Positions 33,201-39,749 of a stretch of 40,754 nucleotides of DNA are shown here, one piece after another. Below the pieces are notes generated by a model. The model saw only the letters and a program-made list of their open reading frames with translations. It had not been told where the DNA came from and searched no databases. The position numbers were made by a program, and so were the translations under genes. The stretch's first letter is position 1; the number at the start of each line of letters is the position of its first letter. Origin of the DNA: Verrucomicrobiota bacterium (GTDB lineage: Bacteria; Verrucomicrobiota; Verrucomicrobiia; Limisphaerales; UBA11358); the NCBI GenBank assembly GCA_021324235.1, contig JAJPJM010000178.1:1-40754 (forward strand). The letters are read 5' to 3'.

Positions 33201-34850
33201 GTTTCGCATGGTGCCGGCGCCGAGATGCGCCAGGCCATGGGCATTGCCGTGTTTTCCGGCATGATCGGCGTGACCCTCTTTGGACTGTTCCTGACACCCG
33301 TGTTTTACGTCACGTTGATGAAGCTCGGGTTGAAGAAAAAACCGGCGCCGGAAACAAAAGGCCTCGGCCTCGGTTCCGCGGGCGCCACCGCTGGAATCGT
33401 GACCTTGTTGCTGCTGTTCGCCTTTATGCCTGCACGCGCCGGCTGGCTGACAATCGGCCCGGACTACCAGTCGCCGACAAATTCCGTTCCGGCGGCTTAC
33501 AAAGCGGCCGACCTGGGTTCCTGGAAGGAGGGCCGGCCGCTGGACACGGTGCCGAAGGGAAACTGGTGGGCGATTTACAACGATACCAACCTGAATGCGT
33601 TGGAGGCCCGGGCGTTGTCAGCCAATCAGGAACTCCAGGCCGCCATCGCGCGCGTGGACCAGTCGCGGGCCACGGCGCGGGTGGCCCGCAGCGCCTTGCT
33701 GCCCGGGCTTGATCTGGCCCCCAGTTTTGACCGGCAACGCTATTCGCCGAATGCCGAGCCCAGCTTCGGCAGCTTGACGGCCAGCACCTTCAGCACCCCG
33801 CTGGACCTGAGCTACGAAGTGGATTTATGGGGCCGCGTGCGGCGCGGTTTTGAAAGTGCCCGGGCGGATGCCCAGGCCTCCCTTGCGGATTTTTACAATG
33901 TACTGCTGACGCTCCAATCCGACGTGGCGCAGAATTATTTTGCATTGCGATCGCTCGACGCGGAAATCGCCACGGTGACCGGCACGGTGGAACTGCGCCG
34001 GGAACAGGTCAAGCTGGTGCGCAGCCGCTACGACGGAGGCATCGGCAGCCAATTGGAAGTGGCCCAGGCCGAAACCGAACTGGCCACCACCGAGGCCGAG
34101 GCGGCGTCGCTGGCCCAACGGCGCGACGAGCTGGAAAATGCCATCGCCATTCTGGTGGGCTCCAACCCGTCCGATTTTCACCTGCCAGCCCTCAACCCCG
34201 GCAGTTGGGCGCCGCCGCCACCGATGATTCCCGCGGGTCTGCCGGCCGACCTGCTCGAACGGCGGCCGGATGTGGCTGCAGCGGAACGGAAACTGGCATC
34301 GGCCAATGCCCAAATCGGTGTCGCCAAAGCCGCGTTTTTTCCCGTGCTCACCCTGACCGGCTCGGGCGGTTATGTCAGCGGTGACCTCGACACCCTGTTC
34401 AACTGGGACAGTCGCACCTGGTCCTTTGGACCAAGTGTTTCACTGCCGATTTTTGCCGGCGGCCGCAACCGGGCAAATTACAAACGGTCGCAGGCGGCCT
34501 ATACGGAGGCGGTCGCGTTGTATCGTCAGCAGGTGCTTGTGGCCTTCGGGGACGTCGAGGACAGCCTTTCCGACATCCGCCATCTGGCCGATCAGGCCGA
34601 GGCGCAGGAACGGGCCGTGGCTAACGCGCGCCGCGCCGCCGGCCTGGCCGACGACCGCTACCGTTCCGGCATTGTCAGTTATATCGAGGTGGTGGATGCC
34701 GACCGCGACGCGTTGACCGCCGAGCGGGCCAACGCCGAACTGGCCGGCCAGCGGCTGATCGCTTCGGTCCAACTCATCAAAGCCCTTGGCGGCGGATGGG
34801 AAACCACGGCCTTGCAACCGTCGCTGGCCCAAATGGAGGCCCGCAAATAA
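30210..34850 (+). CDS. Natural fusion of RND permease (AcrB-type) and outer-membrane factor (OprM/NodT-type)
   Basis: The single 1546-aa frame holds two full proteins. Residues 1-1050 are an HAE1 RND permease: first helix FIRRPIFAGVLSIAIFIMG, the TM4 proton-relay pair Asp410-Asp411 (GIVVDDAIVVVENVERN), and TM10 Lys948 (GLACKNAILIVEFAK). Residues 1078-1546 are a TolC-like channel opening TIGPDYQSP, the OprM/NodT hallmark, with DLSYEVDLWGRVRRGFESAR and ADDRYRSGIVSYIEVVDADR. The joint (about 1050-1078) is KKKPAPETKG, then a hydrophobic run ending FAFMPARAG. This looks like a former signal peptide with a possible signal-peptidase site after Ala1077; the usual lipid-modified Cys is missing. The permease's partner is the adaptor upstream. 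Confidence 0.95.
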   Translation: MNFAHFFIRRPIFAGVLSIAIFIMGLLAMFRLPIAEYPEVVPPTVVVRATFPGATPKTIAETVASPLEQAINGVEGSLYMFSQATADGVMTLTVTFKLGTDPDQAQVQVQNRVQQALPKLPEEVRDLGVTTTKQSPDLTMVVHLFSPNNRYDEVYVRNYATLQVKDALARIPGAGDVEVFGSGDYAMRIWLNPDKLAARNLTASDVVAAIREQNVQVAGGIIGQPPVRDPVNFELLVNVKGRLTTEEEFGNIIVKTGPNGEKTLLKDVARIELGAGDYSLRSLLNNKTAVALPIFQTPGANALQLSTDVRRTMEELKKNFPEGIDYSVVYDPTVFVRHSITAVVHTLFEALLLVVLVVIIFLQTWRAAIIPLAAVPVSLVGTFTMMLLFGFSINALSLFGLVLAIGIVVDDAIVVVENVERNIARGLSSLEAARVAMNEVTGPIVATALVLCAVFIPTAFISGLTGQFYKQFAITIAISTVISAFNSLTLSPALCAVLLKDHHAPKDWLWRGMDGLFGWLFRPFNRAFAWSGEKYGAGVKAVLRKSAIALVVYGGLVLLTGWSFENIPTGFVPTQDKQYLIAFAQLPEAASLNRTETVIRRMSDIGLKQPGVDSAVAFPGLSINGFSVAANSGIVFFTLKPFEERRTPDLSGPAIAAALNQKLSSIQDAFVLTVPPPAVMGLGTFGGFKLYVEDRAGLGYDALYQNLESLMGKGNQTPALAGLFSTFTVNVPQLDADVDREKAKTEGVPLGNLFDTLQIYLGSLYVNDFNRFGRTYEVIAQADSQFREHPEDITRLKTRNDQGEMVPLGALVKVTEAHGPDRVMRYNGYPAAEVNGGPAPGYSSGQAEAAMAKIADQNLPRGMTYEWTDLTYQRILAGNTAVFVGPLCILLVFLVLAALYESFRLPLAIILIVPMCLLFAITGVWLKGSDNNIFTQIGFIVLVGLACKNAILIVEFAKRKQDEGLSPFDAAIEACRLRLRPILMTSIAFIAGVFPLVVSHGAGAEMRQAMGIAVFSGMIGVTLFGLFLTPVFYVTLMKLGLKKKPAPETKGLGLGSAGATAGIVTLLLLFAFMPARAGWLTIGPDYQSPTNSVPAAYKAADLGSWKEGRPLDTVPKGNWWAIYNDTNLNALEARALSANQELQAAIARVDQSRATARVARSALLPGLDLAPSFDRQRYSPNAEPSFGSLTASTFSTPLDLSYEVDLWGRVRRGFESARADAQASLADFYNVLLTLQSDVAQNYFALRSLDAEIATVTGTVELRREQVKLVRSRYDGGIGSQLEVAQAETELATTEAEAASLAQRRDELENAIAILVGSNPSDFHLPALNPGSWAPPPPMIPAGLPADLLERRPDVAAAERKLASANAQIGVAKAAFFPVLTLTGSGGYVSGDLDTLFNWDSRTWSFGPSVSLPIFAGGRNRANYKRSQAAYTEAVALYRQQVLVAFGDVEDSLSDIRHLADQAEAQERAVANARRAAGLADDRYRSGIVSYIEVVDADRDALTAERANAELAGQRLIASVQLIKALGGGWETTALQPSLAQMEARK

Positions 34851-34961
34851 ATTCACCGGGAGGATTACCCGTTACCTTGAACACAACGAACCAGCACATT
34901 ATGAAAATCACCGAATTGACCGGTAGCAACACTTTTGCCCCCGACCGGAAGGAGGCAGGTT

Positions 34962-35042
34962 ATGTTGACGTTTAACGCATTCTTTCTCTTCTTCATCGCG
35001 GTCATGTTTTTCGGCTGGCTCTGGCACGACGAATCGTCCTGA
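34962..35042 (+). CDS. 26-residue membrane microprotein downstream of the efflux pump
   Basis: A perfect Shine-Dalgarno AGGAGG (34950-34955) lies 6 nt before the ATG. The product starts MLTFNAFFLFFIAVMFFGWL and ends with a polar WHDESS, so it is a single membrane helix with a short acidic tail. It is on the same strand, 111 nt after the permease-channel gene. Single-helix microproteins such as AcrZ, KdpF and CydX bind larger membrane complexes; a similar role with this pump is inference. An overlapping 24-codon frame begins at 34901 and ends inside this gene, which could couple translation. Confidence 0.6.
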   Translation: MLTFNAFFLFFIAVMFFGWLWHDESS

Positions 35043-35074
35043 CCTTCTGCAAACCGATCCATCCAAACTTCAAA

Positions 35075-36994
35075 CTATTTCTCCGCGACGGCCTTGATGG
35101 CCTCCAACTCCTCCCAGCGGGCGTAAAGCCGGGTGAGGTTCTCCTTCGCAGCCGCAAGGTCGGCGCTGAGTTGATTGGTTTGCGTTGCGTGCGTCCGGTG
35201 AAAATCCGGCGAGGCAAACAGGCCTTCGATGCGGGCGATTTCCGCGTCCACGGCATGAATTTGCGCCTCCATGCCTTCCAGTTCGCGCGTTTCCTTGAAC
35301 GAAAGTTTGCGCGGCTTGGACGGTTGCCCTGTCTTCGTCGCCTTCGTAGCTGCATCTCGTGAGAGTGCGGAAGACTTGTTGGTCGAGAGAATGGCGGCGC
35401 TCTGCCGGGTCGCCGCTACGGCCTGCCGCTGCTTTTTCTCCAGGTAATAATCATAGTCGCCCACGCTGTGATGGATTTTGCCATCACCTTCGAACGCCAG
35501 CACGTCGGTGCAGACACGGTTCAGGAAATAGCGGTCGTGGCTCACCACCAGCACGGTCCCGGGGAACGCAATCAACGCCTCCTCCAGCACGCGCAACGTC
35601 GGCAAATCCAGATCGTTCGTCGGTTCGTCAAGGATGAGGAAGTTGCCGCCGTTTTTCAGGATGCGCGCCAGCAACAGCCGGCTGCGCTCGCCGCCGCTCA
35701 GATGTTTCACCTGGGTCGTGATGCGATCGTCGGCAAACAGAAAACGTTTGAGATAGGCCCGCAACGACAATTTACCGTCGCCGAAGATGACGAATTCCGT
35801 GCCGTCGCCGACCTCCTCCAGCGCCGTGCGTTCCTCGCGCAATTGAATCCGGCCTTGGTCCACGTAGTTGAACTTCGTGAGTTGGCCGGTTTTTACTGTG
35901 CCCTCCGTGGGCGCCATTTGGCCGATGATGATCTTGAGCAATGTGGTTTTGCCGAGGCCGTTTCGCCCGGCCACGCCGATGCGCTGGCCGTTCTCGAACG
36001 TAAAATTGAACCCGCGAAACAGTGTGCGCCCGCCCAGGTCCATGCCGAGGTTGCTCAACTCGACGACCCGATTGCCGAGTTGCGGCGGCGGCGGGATGCA
36101 CAGCTCCACGTCTTCCTCGATCATCGGCCCGTCCTGCGCAGCGGTGTCGTAGTAACGCTCGAACCGGTTCTTCTGCTTGCTGCGCTGCGCCCGCGGGCCT
36201 TGTCGTACCCAGGCCAGTTCCTTTTTCAGAAACATCTGGCGTTTGTGCTCGATGGTGGCGTCGGCGGCCTGGCGCTCGGCCTTGTCCAGCAGGTAATCGG
36301 TATAATTGCCGGCGTGCGAGAAGAACCGGCCATCGGACAGTTCGACCATGCGCTTCGCCATGCGGTCGAGGAAATAGCGGTCGTGCGTGACGACCAGGAA
36401 CGAACCATGGAATTCGTCGAGAAATTCCGCGACCCACTCGATGGATTCCGGGTCCAGATGGTTCGTCGGTTCGTCAAGAATCAGCAGATCGGGGTCCGAG
36501 ACCAATGCGCGGCACATGGCCACGCGCCGCTTCTCGCCGCCGGAAAGCGTTTCGATGCGCCGGTCGGCGGCAGGACAGTTCAGGTGCGACATCGCGGTCT
36601 CGATGCGCCGGTCCAGCGTCCAGCCTTCCAATGCGGCGATGCGATGTTCCAGTTCCTCGTGGCGTTTGGAGTCGTGCGGCAGCGACTCAAATTCCGCAAT
36701 CAAATCGAGCACTGGCTTGGCGCCGTCGCGGATGTTTTCCAGGACGTTCTTTGCCGGATCAAGCATGAAATCCTGCGGCAGGTAACTGACGACGAGTTCA
36801 CGCCGCCAGGTGACGTCGCCGCTGTCGGGTGATTGCAGCCCGGCGAGGATGCGGAGGAACGTCGTCTTGCCGCAGCCATTGCGTCCGACCAGCCCGATGC
36901 GGTCGCCCTCGTCAATGGCCAGCGTCGCATGGTCGAGCACCGTGCGGTCGCCGTAGCGCACGGTCAGTTCAGTGGCAGTGAGGATGGTGGACAT
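35075..36994 (-). CDS. ABC-F family ATPase, Uup-type
   Basis: This 639-aa soluble protein has two ABC ATPase domains: Walker A GRNGCGKT at 37-44 and GRNGLGKT near 345, signatures LSGGEKRR and LSGGERSR, and Walker B LLILDEPTNHLD and FLILDEPTNDLD. They are joined by a linker with LAWVRQGPRAQRSKQKNRF. A C-terminal coiled-coil domain (about 560-639) points to the Uup branch. ABC-F proteins act on ribosomes or on DNA branch structures and have no membrane part. GAGGGA lies 8 nt before the ATG, and the start is 4 nt after the prfC stop, so prfC and this gene form an operon of translation-related functions. Confidence 0.95.
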   Translation of the reverse strand: MSTILTATELTVRYGDRTVLDHATLAIDEGDRIGLVGRNGCGKTTFLRILAGLQSPDSGDVTWRRELVVSYLPQDFMLDPAKNVLENIRDGAKPVLDLIAEFESLPHDSKRHEELEHRIAALEGWTLDRRIETAMSHLNCPAADRRIETLSGGEKRRVAMCRALVSDPDLLILDEPTNHLDPESIEWVAEFLDEFHGSFLVVTHDRYFLDRMAKRMVELSDGRFFSHAGNYTDYLLDKAERQAADATIEHKRQMFLKKELAWVRQGPRAQRSKQKNRFERYYDTAAQDGPMIEEDVELCIPPPPQLGNRVVELSNLGMDLGGRTLFRGFNFTFENGQRIGVAGRNGLGKTTLLKIIIGQMAPTEGTVKTGQLTKFNYVDQGRIQLREERTALEEVGDGTEFVIFGDGKLSLRAYLKRFLFADDRITTQVKHLSGGERSRLLLARILKNGGNFLILDEPTNDLDLPTLRVLEEALIAFPGTVLVVSHDRYFLNRVCTDVLAFEGDGKIHHSVGDYDYYLEKKQRQAVAATRQSAAILSTNKSSALSRDAATKATKTGQPSKPRKLSFKETRELEGMEAQIHAVDAEIARIEGLFASPDFHRTHATQTNQLSADLAAAKENLTRLYARWEELEAIKAVAEK

Positions 36995-36998
36995 TCAT

Positions 36999-38606
36999 TT
37001 ATTCCCTCACCGTCTGCACAGGCAGCGCAGACAGCGGCACGCGCTCGTTGGTTTTGGTGAAATATTCGGCCGACCATTCGTTTTGGAAAAGCACCACGGG
37101 ATTTTTACCCACGTCATACGCAACCCGGGAGCCGGTGGGCAGCGACAAGGCGTCAAGGTCGTCTTCCTTTATATCCACCGGCAACCACCGGACAACCGTC
37201 CAGGGCGCGGCTTCGAGCCGCGACACCGCGCCGTATTCGCTTTCGAGCCGGAATTGCACCACCTCGAACTGCAGCGGGCCAACCGCCGCGAGCAACGGCG
37301 TTTTCACCGACGAATTGCGCAGGTACAACGCCTGGATGACGCCTTCCTGCATCAGCTGATCCAGTCCCTGGCGGAATTGTTTGAACTTGGCCGTGTTCGG
37401 ATTGTGCAGATAACTGAAGGCTTCGGGCGTGAACCGCGGGATTTCCCTGTAAACGATCCTGGGATCGGCGGTCAGCGTGTCGCCAATGCCAAAGCTGTTG
37501 TGGCCGACCAGGCCGATGACGTCGCCGGGATACGCCTCGTCCACGGTTTCGCGTTCATTACCGAACAGCTTGTGCGAGCTGGACAGGCGCACCTTCTTTT
37601 CCGACCGCGAATGATGCACCGTCATGTCGCGCACGAATTTGCCGGAACAAACCCGGACGAAGGCGATGCGGTCGCGATGTTTTGGGTCCATGTTCGCCTG
37701 GATTTTAAAAATGAACCCGGAGAATGCGGGATGTTCCGGCGCGATAAAGTCCGGAGTTTCGCCGTTGTTGCGTCCTTTTGGGCCAGGTGCGTGCTTGAGA
37801 AAGCCGTCGAGCAGCAGTTGCACGCCGAAGTTGTTGCTGGCGCTGCCGAAAAATACCGGCGTGGTCTGGTCCCCCAGCACGGCGGCGTCATCCCAGTCGT
37901 GCCCGGCATGTTCGAGCATTTCGAGTTCCTCGACCGTTTTGTGAAACGTCGCGTCCTCCAGCCGGCTGCGGACCGCGGGATCGTCGAGGCCGCCGATCTG
38001 CACCGGGGCGCGATATTGGCCGCCCACGGTGCGCTCGAACAGGTGCATCAGTTTCGTCTGCCGGTCATAGACGCCCTGAAATTCAAAACCGTTGCCGATG
38101 GGCCAGTTCACCGGGAACGCGCCGATGCCGAGCACGTGCTCCAGTTCATCGAGCAGGGCGAGCGGATCTTTCGTGGGCCGGTCACACTTGTTCATGAACG
38201 TGAAGATGGGCACGCCCCGCTGGCGGCAGACCTCGAACAGCTTGCGGGTCTGGGGTTCGATGCCCTTGGCCGAATCAATCACCATCACCACCGAATCCAC
38301 GGCGGTGAGCACGCGGTAGGTGTCCTCGGAAAAATCCTTGTGCCCCGGCGTGTCGAGCAGATTGAGGCGGTAACCGTTGTAATCGAACTGGAGCACAGTG
38401 GAGCTGATGGAAATGCCGCGCTTCTTTTCCAGTTCCATCCAGTCGGACGTGGTGGCGCGCTGGTTTTTGCGGGCGGTGACCGAGCCGGCCAGCTGCACCG
38501 CGCCACCGTACAGCAGCAGCTTCTCCGTCAGCGTGGTCTTGCCCGCGTCCGGATGCGAGATGATGGCGAACGTGCGCCGCTTCTGGATTTCTTCCGCGAT
38601 GTTCAC
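36999..38606 (-). CDS. prfC: Peptide chain release factor 3
   Basis: This 535-aa GTPase recycles RF1/RF2 from the ribosome after termination. G1 is SHPDAGKTT (17-25), G2 lies in KKRGISIS, G3 is DTPGHKDFSEDT, and G4 is NKCD. RF3-specific sequence follows, with GNGFEFQGVYD and a C-terminal domain ending in the ETVDEAYPGDVIGL and GPLQFEVVQFRL blocks. I use the GTG at 38606 since it gives MNIAEEIQKRRTFAIISHPD, which lines up with the family start; no ribosome binding site is obvious. It is the first gene of an operon with the ABC-F ATPase. Confidence 0.96.
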   Translation of the reverse strand: MNIAEEIQKRRTFAIISHPDAGKTTLTEKLLLYGGAVQLAGSVTARKNQRATTSDWMELEKKRGISISSTVLQFDYNGYRLNLLDTPGHKDFSEDTYRVLTAVDSVVMVIDSAKGIEPQTRKLFEVCRQRGVPIFTFMNKCDRPTKDPLALLDELEHVLGIGAFPVNWPIGNGFEFQGVYDRQTKLMHLFERTVGGQYRAPVQIGGLDDPAVRSRLEDATFHKTVEELEMLEHAGHDWDDAAVLGDQTTPVFFGSASNNFGVQLLLDGFLKHAPGPKGRNNGETPDFIAPEHPAFSGFIFKIQANMDPKHRDRIAFVRVCSGKFVRDMTVHHSRSEKKVRLSSSHKLFGNERETVDEAYPGDVIGLVGHNSFGIGDTLTADPRIVYREIPRFTPEAFSYLHNPNTAKFKQFRQGLDQLMQEGVIQALYLRNSSVKTPLLAAVGPLQFEVVQFRLESEYGAVSRLEAAPWTVVRWLPVDIKEDDLDALSLPTGSRVAYDVGKNPVVLFQNEWSAEYFTKTNERVPLSALPVQTVRE

Positions 38607-38782
38607 AAAGGTCGTGAATCATAACCGGAAACCGGGCCGGAACAAGTTTTGGATTTTGTCCGGCGTACCCTCCGCCGCAGTCGAGTCGGGCATTTACAAT
38701 CGCCGCCCTGGCGCGCATGATGCCCCTGCCTTCGGAGAAACTGACATGCCGCGGGCAAGTCAACCCGTCGGATGACAAAATT

Positions 38783-38851
38783 ATGGCTAAAAAATCCAAG
38801 GTCAAAAGCGCCGCCAAAAAGAGGCCGGCCGCCAAAAAGAAAAAGAAGTAA
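38783..38851 (+). CDS. Tiny lysine/alanine-rich basic peptide (22 aa)
   Basis: From the ATG at 38783 the peptide begins MAKKSKVKSAAKKRPAAK and ends in a lysine run, with a net charge of about +13. A GGATGA lies about 8 nt upstream as a weak ribosome binding site. The hairpin at 38862-38893 follows 10 nt after the stop. Such peptides could bind nucleic acid, like the larger K/A-rich protein at 4694-5035. It is short enough to be accidental. Confidence 0.35.
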   Translation: MAKKSKVKSAAKKRPAAKKKKK

Positions 38852-38861
38852 CCCGTACCCG

Positions 38862-38893
38862 CTGTCTCTCCTGACCAACGTCAGGAGGGACAG
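38862..38893. terminator. Long 14-bp hairpin
   Basis: The arms CTGTCTCTCCTGAC and GTCAGGAGGGACAG pair fully (one G-U) around the loop CAAC. It stands between the 22-aa basic ORF and the 69-aa ORF. There is no T-run, so it may be a factor-dependent terminator, an RNA-stability element or an attenuator for the gene at 38917. Confidence 0.5.
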
Positions 38894-38916
38894 ATCACTT
38901 TCCCCCATAACACGTC

Positions 38917-39126
38917 GTGAAACTTTGCCAGGGTCAGGTCTGGAAAAAGGACGGACACTACGTCCGCATCGTGCGGCTGGAACGGCTGGAGGTGGAATAC
39001 AAATCGTCGGATAGTCTGGCCGGCAAGGCCGGCATAAAAACCCTGACCAGCAAGAAAGACTTCTGCCGCCTGCTCAAGGGCGCGCATTTATTGTCCGCCC
39101 GCAAAAAATCTCCGCCGGTGGAATAA
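38917..39126 (+). CDS. Small conserved-looking protein of unknown function
   Basis: From the GTG at 38917 the product has 69 residues, is basic and is probably beta-rich: MKLCQGQVWKKDGHYVRIVR, then RLEVEYKS, then KKDFCRLLKGAHLLSA. The sequence has the look of a compact SH3-like or OB-like domain. Similar short proteins occur in PVC genomes as far as I recall, but I cannot assign a function. It has no signal or membrane segment. No good ribosome binding site is seen. It converges on the second RRM gene. Confidence 0.6.
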   Translation: MKLCQGQVWKKDGHYVRIVRLERLEVEYKSSDSLAGKAGIKTLTSKKDFCRLLKGAHLLSARKKSPPVE

Positions 39127-39147
39127 TCCCCTGCGTTCGAACAGGCC

Positions 39148-39187
39148 AAAAATAAAAAGCGGGGCCCGGTTTTCACCGGACCCCGCT
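39148..39187 (-). terminator. Rho-independent terminator of the second RRM gene
   Basis: On the minus strand AGCGGGG, a mismatch and CCGGT pair with ACCGG and CCCCGCT around a 4-nt loop (39158-39187), followed by the T-run TTTTTATTTTT. It resembles the terminator of RRM copy 1. Confidence 0.85.
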
Positions 39188-39204
39188 CTGAAATACAAAA
39201 AAGA

Positions 39205-39549
39205 TCAGTAGCGTTCGCGACGTCCACCGCCACCACCGCCACCGCCGTATCCACCACCACCACCACGGCGTCCACCGCCACCGCCGCCGGGGGCGCGTTC
39301 TTCACGCGGCCGGGCCACGTTGACTGTGAGGGCGCGACCGTCCATTTCCTTGCCGTTCAGGGCCTCAATGGCCTTCTGCGCTTCCTCGGGTGAGCTCATG
39401 GTCACAAAACCAAAACCGCGGGGGCGGCCGGTTTCGCGATCCATCATGAGGTTGGTTTCCACGACCGTGCCGTGCGCGGCGAACGCGTCGTTCAGGTCGT
39501 TTTCGGTGGTATTGAAGGAAAGATTTCCTACAAACAATTTGCTGCTCAT
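39205..39549 (-). CDS. Glycine-rich RRM RNA-binding protein, copy 2
   Basis: This 114-aa protein has one RNA recognition motif (residues 3-80) with RNP2 LFVGNLSF and RNP1 RGFGFVTM. Its tail is almost pure glycine with R and Y ([10 protein letters not shown]), longer than in copy 1. Eukaryotic-like glycine-rich RNA-binding proteins and cyanobacterial Rbp proteins share this layout and often respond to cold. The RRM is nearly the same as copy 1 at 25585-25911. Leader, promoter and terminator are also shared, so the whole transcription unit was duplicated. AGGA lies in the leader upstream of the ATG. Confidence 0.95.
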   Translation of the reverse strand: MSSKLFVGNLSFNTTENDLNDAFAAHGTVVETNLMMDRETGRPRGFGFVTMSSPEEAQKAIEALNGKEMDGRALTVNVARPREERAPGGGGGGRRGGGGGYGGGGGGGGRRERY

Positions 39550-39682
39550 ATGATGTTTTTACTGTCCTAGACTAAACTTTGCTTTTACCAGACTGTTTCC
39601 GTTGATCGGATTTCAAATCATCACTGAACCAGGTTCACTTGAAGATTTACCATGCCTTTAAAGAGACAAGCCATCTAACAGA
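39550..39682 (-). promoter_or_regulatory. Conserved ~130-nt leader of RRM copy 2
   Basis: This is the homologue of the leader at 25912-26041, with long identical blocks and only a few substitutions and small indels. Both ends keep the CTGTTAG and CTAGGACAG segments that could pair and hide the ribosome binding site. The start-codon-proximal part TACTGTCCTAGACT is also identical. Confidence 0.75.
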
Positions 39683-39689
39683 CGCGTGA

Positions 39690-39717
39690 AGTATGGCAGA
39701 TTCCAATGAAATGGCAA
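39690..39717 (-). promoter_or_regulatory. Promoter of RRM copy 2
   Basis: On the minus strand TTGCCA (39717-39712) and CATACT (39695-39690) are 16 nt apart, matching the layout of copy 1. The shared bases between them (TGGAA, CTGC/CAGC) suggest common descent. Confidence 0.5.
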
Positions 39718-39749
39718 GAACCATCGACAACTTTTTTTAATCCGATGGG

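Noticed and set aside
36972-38624. Plus-strand frame of 550 codons opposite prfC
   Set aside because: prfC has all its GTPase motifs on the minus strand; the plus frame shows no known motif and a shadow-like composition.
39205-39300. Triplet-like repeat CCACCACCG in the second RRM gene
   Set aside because: It only reflects glycine codons in the low-complexity tail; it is neither a CRISPR nor a separate element.
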